Shown in pieces: positions 1-9,151 of a DNA stretch of 43,624 nt. The number at the start of each line of letters is the position of its first letter. Position 1 is the stretch's first letter. The translations under genes were made by a program, and so were the position numbers. The notes below the pieces were generated by a model. It did not search any database. It had not been told where the DNA came from and was given only the letters and a program-made list of their open reading frames with translations. Source of the DNA: JABMOW01 sp964409335 (GTDB lineage: Bacteria > Fidelibacterota > Marinisomatia > SCGC-AAA003-L08 > JACNLC01); NCBI GenBank assembly GCA_964409335.1, contig CAYPCW010000020.1, positions 1 through 43,624 on the forward strand. The letters are read 5' to 3'.

Positions 1-1422
1 AAAGAATATGGCACTGCCATGAGGATCGGTACCAATCACGGGTCACTGTCTGATCGGATCATGAACCGTTATGGCGACACGGCTAAGGGGATGGTGGAAT
101 CGGCATTAGAATTTCTCCGGATTTGCGAAGATCACAATTATTATGATATTGTTTTGTCCATGAAATCCAGTAATCCTGTTGTGATGGTGGGAGCCAATCG
201 TTTACTGGTGAACCGGATGGATGCTGAAGGAATGCACTATCCAATCCATCTGGGAGTTACGGAGGCGGGTGAAGGTGAGGATGGTCGGATCAAATCCGCA
301 ATAGGTATTGGCACCTTACTCGAAGATGGTCTGGGGGATACCATCCGGGTGTCCCTTACCGAGGAGCCTGAAGCAGAACTCCCGGTAGCGAGAGCCATTG
401 TCAAACGGTATGCAATTAATCAAGGCGCTATCAAAAATGACTCGAAACCCTCACTCCCCATCAATCCCTTTGAATATTCACGACGTGAGACTGACGAAAT
501 TCGCCACTATGGCGGATCCCAGGTTCCCGGAGTGATTGCAGATATTCGGGTGAAAAATGAGGTTTCACGTTTGGTAATGCCGGACTACCTGATCCGCCCA
601 TCCGAAACTGCTGTGGATGGTATAGCAGTTGGTAGCACACTCCCGGATTTTATACCGTATGAAAAAAATATATTTATTGATTATAATTCGTGGGTATCCG
701 GGTCGCATAGTCCAAATATCATCCCCGTATTGGAGTGGAATACCTTTAATGAAATACACATTCCACCCGCCACCCCGTTTGTCATTTTGATTGATGTGGA
801 CACCAGATTCCCGGGAAAACCGGTTATCCCCACCGATGTGATTTTGGTGCTGACGAGCGAACATCCCCGGAAATTTCATAGGTACAGACAATTTATTTTT
901 TCACTCATGGACAAGGGTATAAAGGCGCCGGTTTTTCTGAGTACCGGCGAATTGAGCGGAACAAATGAGGAGCAGTTGATCCATCTATCTATTGAATTAG
1001 GCGGATTACTGTTGGATGGCCTCGGAGACGGAATTTGGATCGATCATCCTTCACCGCCCATAGTCGGTGTTATTTTCGGAATTCTTCAATCTACCCGGCT
1101 GCGTATTTCTCGTCCTGAATACATTTCATGCCCTTCCTGCGGCAGGACCCTCTTTGATCTGCAGGAAACCAGTCAGAAGATCCGGGAGTCCACGCATCAC
1201 CTGAAAGGAATGAAAATCGGGATCATGGGGTGTATCGTGAACGGTCCCGGTGAGATGGCGGACGCCGATTACGGATATGTGGGCACCGGAAAAGGACAAA
1301 TATCTCTTTTCCGGGGAAAAGAAATCGTAATGAGAAATATACCATCCGGTTCCGCTGTTGAACGGTTGATCGAACTGATTAAATCCGACGGACAATGGGT
1401 GGTGGAGCCTACCGATGAGTAA
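1..1422 (+). CDS. ispG: 4-hydroxy-3-methylbut-2-enyl diphosphate synthase (IspG/GcpE), 5' end outside window
   Basis: IspG reduces methylerythritol cyclodiphosphate to HMBPP in the non-mevalonate isoprenoid pathway, using a [4Fe-4S] cluster. The frame is open from base 1 (KEYGTAMRIGTNHGSLS), so the gene begins upstream; the ATG at 19 is internal, as RIGTNHGSLS is a conserved TIM-barrel motif. About 470 residues are visible. The C-terminal reductase domain keeps its cluster ligands in CPSCGRTLFD and GCIVNGPGEMADADYGY, including the conserved Glu of GPGE. The roughly 200-residue stretch between barrel and cluster domain marks the long (plant/Chlamydia/Bacteroidetes-type) IspG. Its stop overlaps the next gene by 8 bases, suggesting co-translation. 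The product is confident; only the N-terminus is missing. Confidence 0.95.
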   Translation, partial: KEYGTAMRIGTNHGSLSDRIMNRYGDTAKGMVESALEFLRICEDHNYYDIVLSMKSSNPVVMVGANRLLVNRMDAEGMHYPIHLGVTEAGEGEDGRIKSAIGIGTLLEDGLGDTIRVSLTEEPEAELPVARAIVKRYAINQGAIKNDSKPSLPINPFEYSRRETDEIRHYGGSQVPGVIADIRVKNEVSRLVMPDYLIRPSETAVDGIAVGSTLPDFIPYEKNIFIDYNSWVSGSHSPNIIPVLEWNTFNEIHIPPATPFVILIDVDTRFPGKPVIPTDVILVLTSEHPRKFHRYRQFIFSLMDKGIKAPVFLSTGELSGTNEEQLIHLSIELGGLLLDGLGDGIWIDHPSPPIVGVIFGILQSTRLRISRPEYISCPSCGRTLFDLQETSQKIRESTHHLKGMKIGIMGCIVNGPGEMADADYGYVGTGKGQISLFRGKEIVMRNIPSGSAVERLIELIKSDGQWVVEPTDE

Positions 1423-2965
1423 AATGTTTGCCAAGGTATTATCCAGCGCTGTTTTGGGGGTGGATGCCTATATTGTAAAAGTCGAAGCTCACCTCGAAAA
1501 CGTCTATCCCGCAACCTTTATGACAGTAGGGCTGCCAGAAGGCGCTGTGAAAGAAAGTAAGGAGCGGGTGATGGCTGCCATTAAAAACACCGGGTTTGAA
1601 CTGAAACAAAAACGAGTGGTGATCAACCTGGCGCCGGCGGATATCCGGAAAGAAGGCGCCGCATTTGACTTGCCCATTGCGGTTGGGATCCTGGCTGCGC
1701 ACAAAAAAGTCGACTCCACTTATCTGGACAAGGTCATCCTGATCGGTGAACTCAGCCTCGACGGTAAACTACGCCCGGTGAAAGGAATTTTCCCCATCTG
1801 TTTAAAGGCAAGAGACGACCGGATAAAGGGGGTGATCCTGCCTAAGGACAACCTGCAGGAAGCCTCTCTGGTGGAGGGAATCCGGATTGCCGGGGTAGAT
1901 ACACTGAATGATGTGGTCGATATTTTGAATGGTGTGAAGACCCTGAATTCTTCGGAACGTCCGTCGAATAAATTGCTATTGCACCGGGATGATAATATTC
2001 TGGACTTCTCAGATGTGAAGGGACAGGAAAACGTAAAGCGCGCCTTTGAAATTGCCGCTGCCGGAGGACATAATATTTTACTGATTGGTCCCCCCGGAAG
2101 CGGGAAAACCATGCTGGCAAAAAGATTGCCGGGGATACTCCCATCCATGACCATTGATGAAATCTTCGAAACGACGAAGATCCATTCGGTAGCCGGACTC
2201 ACAAGCGCTGAAAATGGCGTGATCATCAATCGTCCGTTTCGCCCCCCCCACCACACAATTAGCGATGTGGGTCTGATTGGCGGGGGACAGGTTCCCAAAC
2301 CCGGCGAAGTGAGTCTGGCACATAACGGCGTTTTGTTTTTGGATGAACTCCCGGAATTTAAGAAAAGCGTTCTCGAGGTCATGAGGCAGCCGCTGGAAGA
2401 TGGAAATGTCACCATCACCCGTGCAAGAATGTCCCTGACATATCCGGCAAACTTTATGCTGGTTGCGGCAATGAATCCCTGCCCCTGCGGATATTTTACC
2501 GACCCGTCGCACGACTGTTCATGTCACCCGGTGGCGATTCAAAAATACCTGTCCCGAATCTCAGGACCTTTACTGGACAGGATCGATATTCATATTGAAG
2601 TCCCTGCGGTCCCCTTCGATCAATTGGCAGATACACGGTCGGCTGAAACCTCGGCAAATATCCGGAAAAGAGTGGAAATCGCCCGAAGTATTCAAACTCA
2701 ACGATTTAAACCATTTCAACGGATACATGCAAACGCCGGCATGGAAAAGAAACAGGTACAGTCGTTTTGTAAAATTGATCAAGCCGGTGCACATTTGCTC
2801 AAACAGGCAATGGATAAATTGGGATTATCCGCACGTGCCTATGACCGCATTTTGAAAGTATCCCGTACCATCGCCGACTTGTCCGGTGCCGAACACATAT
2901 TACCGATCCACTTGAGTGAGGCGATCCAATACCGAAGCCTCGACAGGAATAACTGGGGAACCTGA
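1415..2965 (+). CDS. comM: YifB/ComM-family Mg-chelatase-like AAA+ ATPase
   Basis: A 516-residue protein with the three-part layout of ComM/YifB. It has an N-terminal Lon-protease-like fold (VGLPEGAVKESKERV, AFDLPIAVGIL), a central AAA+ module with Walker A GPPGSGKTMLAKRLPGILP near residue 224 and Walker B LFLDELPEF, and a C-terminal region with the cysteine-rich AMNPCPCGYFTDPSHDC and LSARAYDRILKVSRTIADL. ComM is a hexameric branch-migration helicase promoting integration of incoming DNA during natural transformation; in many bacteria the role is undefined. The ATG lies inside the end of ispG. The length is normal for the family and no defect is visible. The family is sure; a competence role here is inference. 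Confidence 0.93.
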   Translation: MSKMFAKVLSSAVLGVDAYIVKVEAHLENVYPATFMTVGLPEGAVKESKERVMAAIKNTGFELKQKRVVINLAPADIRKEGAAFDLPIAVGILAAHKKVDSTYLDKVILIGELSLDGKLRPVKGIFPICLKARDDRIKGVILPKDNLQEASLVEGIRIAGVDTLNDVVDILNGVKTLNSSERPSNKLLLHRDDNILDFSDVKGQENVKRAFEIAAAGGHNILLIGPPGSGKTMLAKRLPGILPSMTIDEIFETTKIHSVAGLTSAENGVIINRPFRPPHHTISDVGLIGGGQVPKPGEVSLAHNGVLFLDELPEFKKSVLEVMRQPLEDGNVTITRARMSLTYPANFMLVAAMNPCPCGYFTDPSHDCSCHPVAIQKYLSRISGPLLDRIDIHIEVPAVPFDQLADTRSAETSANIRKRVEIARSIQTQRFKPFQRIHANAGMEKKQVQSFCKIDQAGAHLLKQAMDKLGLSARAYDRILKVSRTIADLSGAEHILPIHLSEAIQYRSLDRNNWGT

Positions 2966-2989
2966 TTTTAATTTACCTGAAGGAGAACG

Positions 2990-3427
2990 TTGAAGCTTTT
3001 TATCAAACCTCATAACGATATTGCGCGGGGATTTTATGCGAAACACGGCCATTTCCACGATGGAGATGCGGGTCTTGACCTTTATATACTTGAAGATATC
3101 ACCTATGTACCTGGTGAGACGAAACCGATAAAACTGGGGATATCCTGCGAGGCGGAAAACCAAAACGCCTATTATTTGTTCCCCCGGTCCAGTATTGCGA
3201 AAACACCGTTACGGATGTCCAACTCAATCGGATTGATCGATGGGGGATACCGGGGAGAGATCATGGCGATGTGTGATAACATCAAAAACATTGAATATAC
3301 GGCTCGAAAAGGAGATCGCCTGTTTCAACTGGTGGCACCGGATTGTTCTGCCATTCATTATCAAATGGTGGAATCTCTTTCGGTCACCAGCCGGGGTAGC
3401 GGCGGATTTGGAAGCACCGGCAAATAA
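2990..3427 (+). CDS. dut: dUTP diphosphatase (trimeric dUTPase)
   Basis: A 145-residue dUTPase hydrolysing dUTP to dUMP and PPi, which keeps uracil out of DNA and supplies dTMP precursor. All five family motifs are present in order: DAGLDLY (I), PRSSIAKTPL (II), GLIDGGYRGEI (III, with the catalytic Asp), KGDRLFQLV (IV) and the C-terminal Gly-rich arm RGSGGFGSTG (V). The start is TTG at 2990, preceded by AGGAG at 2981-2985; no ATG fits the family N-terminus. It sits 24 bases after comM and is probably co-transcribed with it. Motif V is complete, so the protein should be active. Confidence 0.94.
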   Translation: MKLFIKPHNDIARGFYAKHGHFHDGDAGLDLYILEDITYVPGETKPIKLGISCEAENQNAYYLFPRSSIAKTPLRMSNSIGLIDGGYRGEIMAMCDNIKNIEYTARKGDRLFQLVAPDCSAIHYQMVESLSVTSRGSGGFGSTGK

Positions 3428-3646
3428 TAATTTACACTCATCTGTATTTTCAGCCATCGGATGGTCAGACTGTTTACTAACCTGTCGAATTTTAATGGTT
3501 TAACGAATTGTCCCGATTCCCAATTTTATTCCACTGTCATATCGTCATGCAAAATTTTCATGGCATCACTTTTGTAAAATGGGGTTCACAATTCGTGTTA
3601 TCATTTTGAAAATTAATTTTATAACTAAAGATAGGAGTGAATTCAA
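3428..3646 (+). promoter_or_regulatory. groESL upstream region, no CIRCE; 9-bp inverted repeat
   Basis: A 219-base gap before groES. I looked for the HrcA operator CIRCE (TTAGCACTC-N9-GAGTGCTAA) and did not find it. ACGAATTGT at 3503-3511 is repeated inverted as ACAATTCGT at 3588-3596. A possible promoter is TTGTAA (3572-3577) and TGTTAT (3596-3601), 18 bases apart. The groES ribosome site AGGAG is at 3633-3637. The heat-shock control mechanism cannot be read from this; the promoter call is tentative. Confidence 0.3.
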
Positions 3647-3931
3647 ATGAACATAAAACCGCTCGCAGATAGAGTAGTTGTTGAACCTGCGCTACCAGAA
3701 GAAAAGTCCAAAGGGGGAATCATTCTTCCGGATACCGCAAAAGAAAAACCCCAACAGGGTAAAGTCGTGGCTGTAGGACCCGGAAAATCCAGTGATGCTG
3801 GGAATTTGATTAAAATGGAAGTCAAAAAAGGTGATGTTGTCTTATACGGGAAATATTCCGGTACGGAAATCACTGTGGATGGTGTAGAATATTTGATTAT
3901 GCGTGAAAGCGATATTTTAGCAATTTTATAA
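3647..3931 (+). CDS. groS: Co-chaperonin GroES
   Basis: A 94-residue Hsp10 that caps the GroEL cage. It begins MNIKPLADRVVVEPA, carries the mobile-loop region with KSKGGIILPDTAKEKPQQGKV, and ends with the beta-barrel segment KKGDVVLYGKYSGTEI and the conserved YLIMRESDILAIL. Length is normal. The ATG follows AGGAG with a ten-base gap. It is 26 bases upstream of groEL, the universal groESL order, so the two are one operon. No unusual residues are seen. Confidence 0.97.
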   Translation: MNIKPLADRVVVEPALPEEKSKGGIILPDTAKEKPQQGKVVAVGPGKSSDAGNLIKMEVKKGDVVLYGKYSGTEITVDGVEYLIMRESDILAIL

Positions 3932-3957
3932 ATTTTTTAAACAAGGAGTAAAATCTT

Positions 3958-5595
3958 ATGGCCTCAAAAGAAATACATTACGATATAGAAGCCCGGACCG
4001 CCCTTAAAAAAGGTGTGGACTGTCTTGCCAACACCGTTAAGGTGACGCTAGGACCCAAAGGAAGAAATGTCATCATTGAAAAAAGTTTCGGTGCACCGAC
4101 AGTTACGAAAGACGGCGTCACCGTTGCAAAAGAAATCGAATTATCCAACAAAGTTGAAAATATGGGTGCACAAATGGTTCGGGAAGTTGCCTCAAAAACA
4201 TCCGATAAAGCAGGTGACGGAACCACTACAGCTACCGTCCTGGCGCAGGCGATCCTGACCGAAGGATGGAAAAATGTCACCGCCGGCGCAAACCCAATGG
4301 ACCTGAAACGCGGGATCGACATTGCGGTCAATCAGGTGACAGATTATCTGAAATCAATCAGCAAAGAGATCTCTGAAAAAAATGAAATTGCCCAGGTTGG
4401 TACGATCTCTGCGAACAACGACAATGAAATCGGTGATCTTATCGCAGATGCCATGGAAAAAGTGGGGAACGAAGGTGTGATTACGGTGGAAGAAGCGAAG
4501 GGAATGGAAACCTTTCTTGAAACCGTTGAAGGAATGCAGTTCGATCGCGGATATCTTTCACCCTATTTTGTAACCAATGCAGAAACGATGGAAGCAGAGC
4601 TGGAAAATCCATACATTTTAATCCATGATAAAAAGATCAGTTCCATGAAAGATCTGTTACCGATCCTGGAAAAAACCAGCCAGGCCGGCCGGCCGTTACT
4701 GATCATCTCTGAAGACGTTGAAGGTGAAGCTCTGGCGACCCTGGTCGTTAATAAAATCCGCGGTACGATCAAAGTCGCAGCAGTTAAAGCCCCCGGTTTT
4801 GGTGACCGAAGAAAAGCCATGTTACAGGATATCGCAGTTTTGACCGGTGGGACTGTAATTTCAGAAGAACAGGGGTATAAATTAGAAAATGCAACCCTTG
4901 CATATATGGGTCAGGCGCGCAATGTGACCATCGACAAAGATAATACAACCATCGTTGAAGGGTCAGGGAAAACGGATGAAATCCTGGCCAGAGTCAACGA
5001 GATTAAAGTTCAGATTGATAAATCCACCTCGGACTATGACAAAGAAAAACTACAGGAAAGACTGGCAAAGTTATCTGGTGGAGTTGCCGTACTGAATATC
5101 GGCGCTGCTACCGAAGTTGAGATGAAAGAGAAGAAAGCCCGCGTCGAAGATGCACTACACGCTACTCGAGCTGCCGTGCAGGAAGGTATTGTACCCGGTG
5201 GTGGTGTCGCATTGTTGAGAGCAGCTTTGAAGCTTGATACCAGTGTTACGACTGAAACCGATATTATATTGGGTATCGAAATTATCAGAAAAGCACTGGG
5301 TGCACCGGCACGTCAGATCATAGAAAATGCCGGGCTCGAAGGCGCTGTGGTCGTACATAAGATTACTGAAGGAGATGTGAACTTTGGATTTGATGCCCGT
5401 AAGGAAGTTTATGGCGATATGATCAAATTTGGAATCATCGATCCCACACTGGTCACCCGTACCGCAGTTGAAAACGCGGCGAGTGTTGCCGGACTGTTAT
5501 TGACTACCGAAGCAGTGGTCTGTGACAAAAAAGAAAATACCCCGCCCCCGGCAATGCCTTCGGGTGGAATGGGGGATATGGGTGGAATGTACTAA
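3958..5595 (+). CDS. groL: Chaperonin GroEL
   Basis: A 545-residue Hsp60 forming the double-ring ATP-dependent folding chamber. Visible hallmarks are VKVTLGPKGRNVIIEKSFGAP, the ATP-site motif AGDGTTTATVLA, GTISANNDNEIG in the equatorial/intermediate region, the apical-domain segment RGYLSPYFVTNAE, GIVPGGGVALLRA, and the flexible GGM-type tail ending MPSGGMGDMGGMY. AAGGAG at 3943-3948 precedes the ATG. It is the last gene of the groESL operon and is followed within 25 bases by a strong terminator. This is a single typical copy with intact catalytic positions. Confidence 0.98.
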   Translation: MASKEIHYDIEARTALKKGVDCLANTVKVTLGPKGRNVIIEKSFGAPTVTKDGVTVAKEIELSNKVENMGAQMVREVASKTSDKAGDGTTTATVLAQAILTEGWKNVTAGANPMDLKRGIDIAVNQVTDYLKSISKEISEKNEIAQVGTISANNDNEIGDLIADAMEKVGNEGVITVEEAKGMETFLETVEGMQFDRGYLSPYFVTNAETMEAELENPYILIHDKKISSMKDLLPILEKTSQAGRPLLIISEDVEGEALATLVVNKIRGTIKVAAVKAPGFGDRRKAMLQDIAVLTGGTVISEEQGYKLENATLAYMGQARNVTIDKDNTTIVEGSGKTDEILARVNEIKVQIDKSTSDYDKEKLQERLAKLSGGVAVLNIGAATEVEMKEKKARVEDALHATRAAVQEGIVPGGGVALLRAALKLDTSVTTETDIILGIEIIRKALGAPARQIIENAGLEGAVVVHKITEGDVNFGFDARKEVYGDMIKFGIIDPTLVTRTAVENAASVAGLLLTTEAVVCDKKENTPPPAMPSGGMGDMGGMY

Positions 5596-5617
5596 TCCGC
5601 TCTCTGATCGAAACTAT

Positions 5618-5648
5618 AAAAAAGGGGTTCACTCGAACCCCTTTTTTT
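5618..5648. terminator. Bidirectional intrinsic terminator between groEL and the molybdopterin subunit gene
   Basis: A perfect hairpin: 13-base arm AAAAAAGGGGTTC (5618-5630), loop ACTC, and the complementary arm from 5635 ending in a seven-T run. The mirrored A and T tracts make it work in both directions, closing groESL on the plus strand and the long minus-strand operon that ends at 5665. Confidence 0.88.
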
Positions 5649-5664
5649 ATGGCTACCCGGTATT

Positions 5665-7944
5665 TTATAACTTGCCCAACCATCTGATAATTTTTTCAGG
5701 CATGATGGGTAAATTCCTGATCCGGACTCCGCACGCATTGAAAACCGCATTTGCCACTGCGGGTGCGGGACCGTTGATGGGGATTTCTGCCACCGCCTTT
5801 GCGCCGAACGGACCAGTCGGTTCATCGGTGTGCACGAATTCCGTGACGATTTCCGGCATATCAATCGCATTAAAAATGTGATATCTGAGCAGGTCCTGGT
5901 TGATCGCTTGTCCATGGTCATCGAAGATCATGAATTCACTTAATGCCATACCCAGAGACTGTGGAATGGCGCCTTCGACCTGCCCTTCTGCCATAGAGGG
6001 ATTAATCACCTGTCCCGCATCGGTCACCGAAACTATTTTGAGCACCCTTACATGACCCGTTTGAGTATCAACAGATACTTTTGCAAACGTGGCGTTAAAC
6101 GGAGGGGGGGAATCAAAGCTGGTATGAGAGGCAGACGCCATGAGCTGCTGTTGGTGATCGGTATAAAATGAGCGGGTGCAGAGGTCCGAAAAAGTCAGTT
6201 TTTCTCCATTTGATGCGGTCAAGATTCCCTCCGAGATTTTCACCTCGTCATTTTCAAATATGCGTTTTGCCTGATCAATTATTCTCGTCTTCAATAGTTC
6301 AGCGGCTTTTTTGACCGCGCCACCCGAAATATAAGTCGTGCTGGAAGCATAAGCTCCCGTATCAAATGGCGTCATGTCCGTGTCGGATGAATACACGATG
6401 ATCTTAGAGACAGGCACCTCAAGCACTTCCGCAGCGATCTGTGCCAGCGCCGTGTCCGAACCGGTCCCCAGATCGGTAGCCCCGACCTGCAAATTGAAAC
6501 TACCATCCTCGTTCATCTTGATTTGAGCCGAGGCCATATCAATCCCCGGGACTCCCGAGCCCTGACAGACTGCAGCTACCCCGTAACCGATGCGAATATT
6601 GCCGGACTTGTTATTTTTTCTTTCATCCCAGCCGATCAATAGTTTTCCGCGTTCCAGGCAGGCTTCCATGCCGGAAGTATTCAGCGTCATTTTATATCCT
6701 TCACGTCCTTCACCGAGAATTCTGGCAATGGGGATTTCATCTCCCGGTTGGAAAATATTCTTTCGTCTGAATTCAACGGGGTCGATTTTCAGTTCATCGG
6801 CAATTTCATCGATCATGGATTCCAAAGCAAAGAAACCCTGGGGGGCGCCATATCCCCGGTAAGCACCGGCAATGGGTAAATTGGTATAAACAGCATTCCC
6901 CCGAAGCCGGATATTCGGGATGTTATAGAGTGACAAGGATTTCTGCGATGTCACCGACATCACGGTAAGGGCATGGGGACCATATGCGCCGCAATTTTCA
7001 AGTATATCCATATCAATAAAACGGATTTTATAATTTTTGTCCACACCCATTTTAAGCCTGATCCGCTGCGGATGCCGGGATCGTGCCGCAAAAAATTCTT
7101 CTTCCCGGGTGAGTTCGATCCTTGCAGATCGTCCGGTTTTCAACGTCACAACCGCACAAATTTCTTCGTTCAATATTTCCTGTTTGGCGCCGAACCCCCC
7201 ACCGATTCGGGGTTTGATCACCCGAATCCGGGAGATGGGGAAGTCCAGGACTTCTGATACAATCCGTCGAACATGAAAAGGAACCTGTGTCGCGGTTCTG
7301 ATGATCAATCGATCGTTTTCATCCAGCCAGGTTAACGTGATGTGGGGTTCAACGTGTGCCTGCTGAGCGTATGGTGTCGAGTATTCATTCTCGAATATAA
7401 ATGTGGAAGAGGATTCAGCGGATACCACATCACCCAGATCAGCGGTTATTCGGGCGGCGATGTTTCGTTTAGCATCGAATAAAAATCGGTCACCTTTGAT
7501 CTCAGGATGAATGATGACCTCGTTGTCGATCGCCTTTTCGGGATCAAAAATTGCCGGGTATTCTTCGTATTCAACGGAAATTAAGTTTACTGCCTGTTTA
7601 GCGATATCAGGGGATTCTGCTACTACAACGGCGACTTTATCCCCAACAAACCGAACGACCGGATTCAGGATCATCGTGTCACCGGGAGAAGGTTCGGGAT
7701 ATCCCTGCCCTGCGGTTGTGAAGAAATGCGGTTTTAAATCTTTGTGGGTCAAAACCATCACCACTCCGGGTAACGCCTCGGCTTTATCTGTGTTGATACT
7801 AACGATTCGTCCGTGGGGAATGGCGCTATACAGCAATTTTATATGAAGAACATCCGTCAACCGAATATCATCCGCAAAAACTGCTTTTCCCCGTGCAAGG
7901 GCTTTACCGTCCACCCGGGTAGTATGCTGGCCAACAACTTTCAT
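5665..7944 (-). CDS. Molybdenum hydroxylase, molybdopterin-binding large subunit (xanthine dehydrogenase family), copy 1
   Basis: A 759-residue large subunit of the xanthine dehydrogenase/aldehyde oxidase family, hydroxylating an aromatic or purine heterocycle at a Mo centre. Conserved features in order are VGQHTTRVDGKALARGKAVF, the Moco-binding GGGFGAKQE, the substrate-site AGAYRGYGAPQG with its Arg, and the C-terminal GAKAVAEIPING carrying the catalytic Glu. The usual GQG of the pterin-binding loop reads GTG here (TDLGTGSDT). I set the start at 7944, where ATG overlaps the TGA of the preceding [2Fe-2S] gene by four bases. The frame extends 50 codons further upstream, but that part only overlaps the previous gene. 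With the next two genes it forms a complete heterotrimer. The substrate (xanthine, hypoxanthine or another purine) cannot be fixed from sequence. Confidence 0.88.
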   Translation of the reverse strand: MKVVGQHTTRVDGKALARGKAVFADDIRLTDVLHIKLLYSAIPHGRIVSINTDKAEALPGVVMVLTHKDLKPHFFTTAGQGYPEPSPGDTMILNPVVRFVGDKVAVVVAESPDIAKQAVNLISVEYEEYPAIFDPEKAIDNEVIIHPEIKGDRFLFDAKRNIAARITADLGDVVSAESSSTFIFENEYSTPYAQQAHVEPHITLTWLDENDRLIIRTATQVPFHVRRIVSEVLDFPISRIRVIKPRIGGGFGAKQEILNEEICAVVTLKTGRSARIELTREEEFFAARSRHPQRIRLKMGVDKNYKIRFIDMDILENCGAYGPHALTVMSVTSQKSLSLYNIPNIRLRGNAVYTNLPIAGAYRGYGAPQGFFALESMIDEIADELKIDPVEFRRKNIFQPGDEIPIARILGEGREGYKMTLNTSGMEACLERGKLLIGWDERKNNKSGNIRIGYGVAAVCQGSGVPGIDMASAQIKMNEDGSFNLQVGATDLGTGSDTALAQIAAEVLEVPVSKIIVYSSDTDMTPFDTGAYASSTTYISGGAVKKAAELLKTRIIDQAKRIFENDEVKISEGILTASNGEKLTFSDLCTRSFYTDHQQQLMASASHTSFDSPPPFNATFAKVSVDTQTGHVRVLKIVSVTDAGQVINPSMAEGQVEGAIPQSLGMALSEFMIFDDHGQAINQDLLRYHIFNAIDMPEIVTEFVHTDEPTGPFGAKAVAEIPINGPAPAVANAVFNACGVRIRNLPIMPEKIIRWLGKL

Positions 7945-8381
7945 TTCAGCATCGCCTTTACCGGTTTTACATATCCGGTACACCGGCAATAATTCCCTGA
8001 AAGGGCATCCCGAATTGCAGCTTCGGCAGGGGTCGCATCCTTTCTCAATAAAGCGGCTAAGGACAGGATCATTCCCGGTGTGCAGTAGCCGCATTGAATC
8101 GCGCCTTCGGTTAAAAATCGATCCTGTATAGACCGAACCAGATCATTCTCGTTCAGCCCTTCCAACGTTTCCACCGCCCTTCCATGGATGGAATGCACTA
8201 ATGTCAAACAGGCGTTTTGGGTGTGTCCATCAATGATGACTGCACAAGCGCCACAGGTTCCATCGTCACAACCGTATTTGACACTGTAAAATTCTTCTCT
8301 TCGGAGATATTCCAGCAATGTCATCCCGGGATGATCATCAACGGTCACCTTCTTGTTGTTTACGGTAAACATCACTTTCAT
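7941..8381 (-). CDS. Molybdenum hydroxylase [2Fe-2S] subunit, set 1
   Basis: A 146-residue small subunit with two [2Fe-2S] clusters that passes electrons between the Mo centre and FAD. The N-terminal plant-ferredoxin-type cluster ligands are in YGCDDGTCGACAVIIDG with a later Cys (TQNAC). The second, helical-domain cluster is formed by IQCGYCTPGMILS and GNYCRCTGY. All eight cysteines are present and the length is normal. Both ends overlap neighbours by four bases (ATGA), placing it in a tightly coupled FAD-FeS-Mo gene trio. It resembles XdhC/XdhD-type iron-sulfur modules. Confidence 0.93.
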   Translation of the reverse strand: MKVMFTVNNKKVTVDDHPGMTLLEYLRREEFYSVKYGCDDGTCGACAVIIDGHTQNACLTLVHSIHGRAVETLEGLNENDLVRSIQDRFLTEGAIQCGYCTPGMILSLAALLRKDATPAEAAIRDALSGNYCRCTGYVKPVKAMLK

Positions 8382-9142
8382 ATGGAATCCCGAATTTGCT
8401 GTAAACTGTGATGGATCAGGTATCGTTTGTACGCCACAGAACCATTCTGATCATTTGTAAACCGGGATGCTGAATTTTTTGAAATTTCATCAATCGAAAG
8501 GTCGTTAAGGTACATTGCCGGAACGGTCAGGCTGAACCATTTTGTACAATCACCGCCAATGGATACGGTCAAGTGATCATTAAACCGACAGGCCGTAACG
8601 ATCAGGTAGGATTGAGAAGATTCCAGAACTGAATATCTTTGGAAAACGATATCCGGTTTCAAATGAAGATTGAGTTTCATGCCTGTAATGACACCAATCC
8701 CATTCCATAGGTGAAGAGGGACATCTTCCATTGTTGACATGAACACCTGCAGGACCGGATCCAGGGTTTGAAGCAGAATATAAATATCAGAGTTTGATCG
8801 CCCGGTTGCAATCTCACCACCAAGGGTTCGCTGTTGACGGACATTTTTAGAATGACAGGACCATTTTGCCGTTTTCCCAAGCCATCCGTCGCATATGGTA
8901 TCGGGTATTTCATCGATGATGTCCTGAAGCGTGGCACCGGCGCCCAGAAAAAGTGACTCATCCTGTATCTCCAGGCGACGATTCAAAAGGCTCCGGATAT
9001 CCACCAGCGTATGAACCGCTTGATTTTTTCCTCTGACAAGATAACTACCGCCAGCAAGGAGTGCACTCCCTGTTCTTGAGGAAAAGCGAATGGCTTCATC
9101 AAAAGATTGAGGGTTTAAAATTTGCCGAATAGATGACCACAT
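8378..9142 (-). CDS. ygfM: Molybdenum hydroxylase FAD subunit, YgfM-like
   Basis: A 254-residue FAD-binding subunit of the CO dehydrogenase/xanthine dehydrogenase medium-chain family. The flavin motifs are shortened versions: ALLAGGSYLVRGKN near the N-terminus and RTLGGEIATGRSNSDIY in the middle. The C-terminus carries GSVAYKRYL, a string also found in E. coli YgfM (259 residues), which lies in the same kind of cluster. It overlaps the [2Fe-2S] gene by four bases and starts nine bases after the amidohydrolase stop. It accepts electrons from the iron-sulfur subunit and passes them to NAD or another carrier. I assign the symbol by resemblance and context; it is clearly distinct from the second FAD subunit at 13822-14664. 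Confidence 0.8.
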   Translation of the reverse strand: MWSSIRQILNPQSFDEAIRFSSRTGSALLAGGSYLVRGKNQAVHTLVDIRSLLNRRLEIQDESLFLGAGATLQDIIDEIPDTICDGWLGKTAKWSCHSKNVRQQRTLGGEIATGRSNSDIYILLQTLDPVLQVFMSTMEDVPLHLWNGIGVITGMKLNLHLKPDIVFQRYSVLESSQSYLIVTACRFNDHLTVSIGGDCTKWFSLTVPAMYLNDLSIDEISKNSASRFTNDQNGSVAYKRYLIHHSLQQIRDSI

Positions 9143-9151
9143 TATGCGTTC

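Noticed and set aside
7945..8094. Fifty-codon N-terminal extension of molybdopterin subunit 1
   Set aside because: It overlaps the well-supported [2Fe-2S] gene in another frame and does not resemble the family; ATG 7944 gives the usual four-base overlap.
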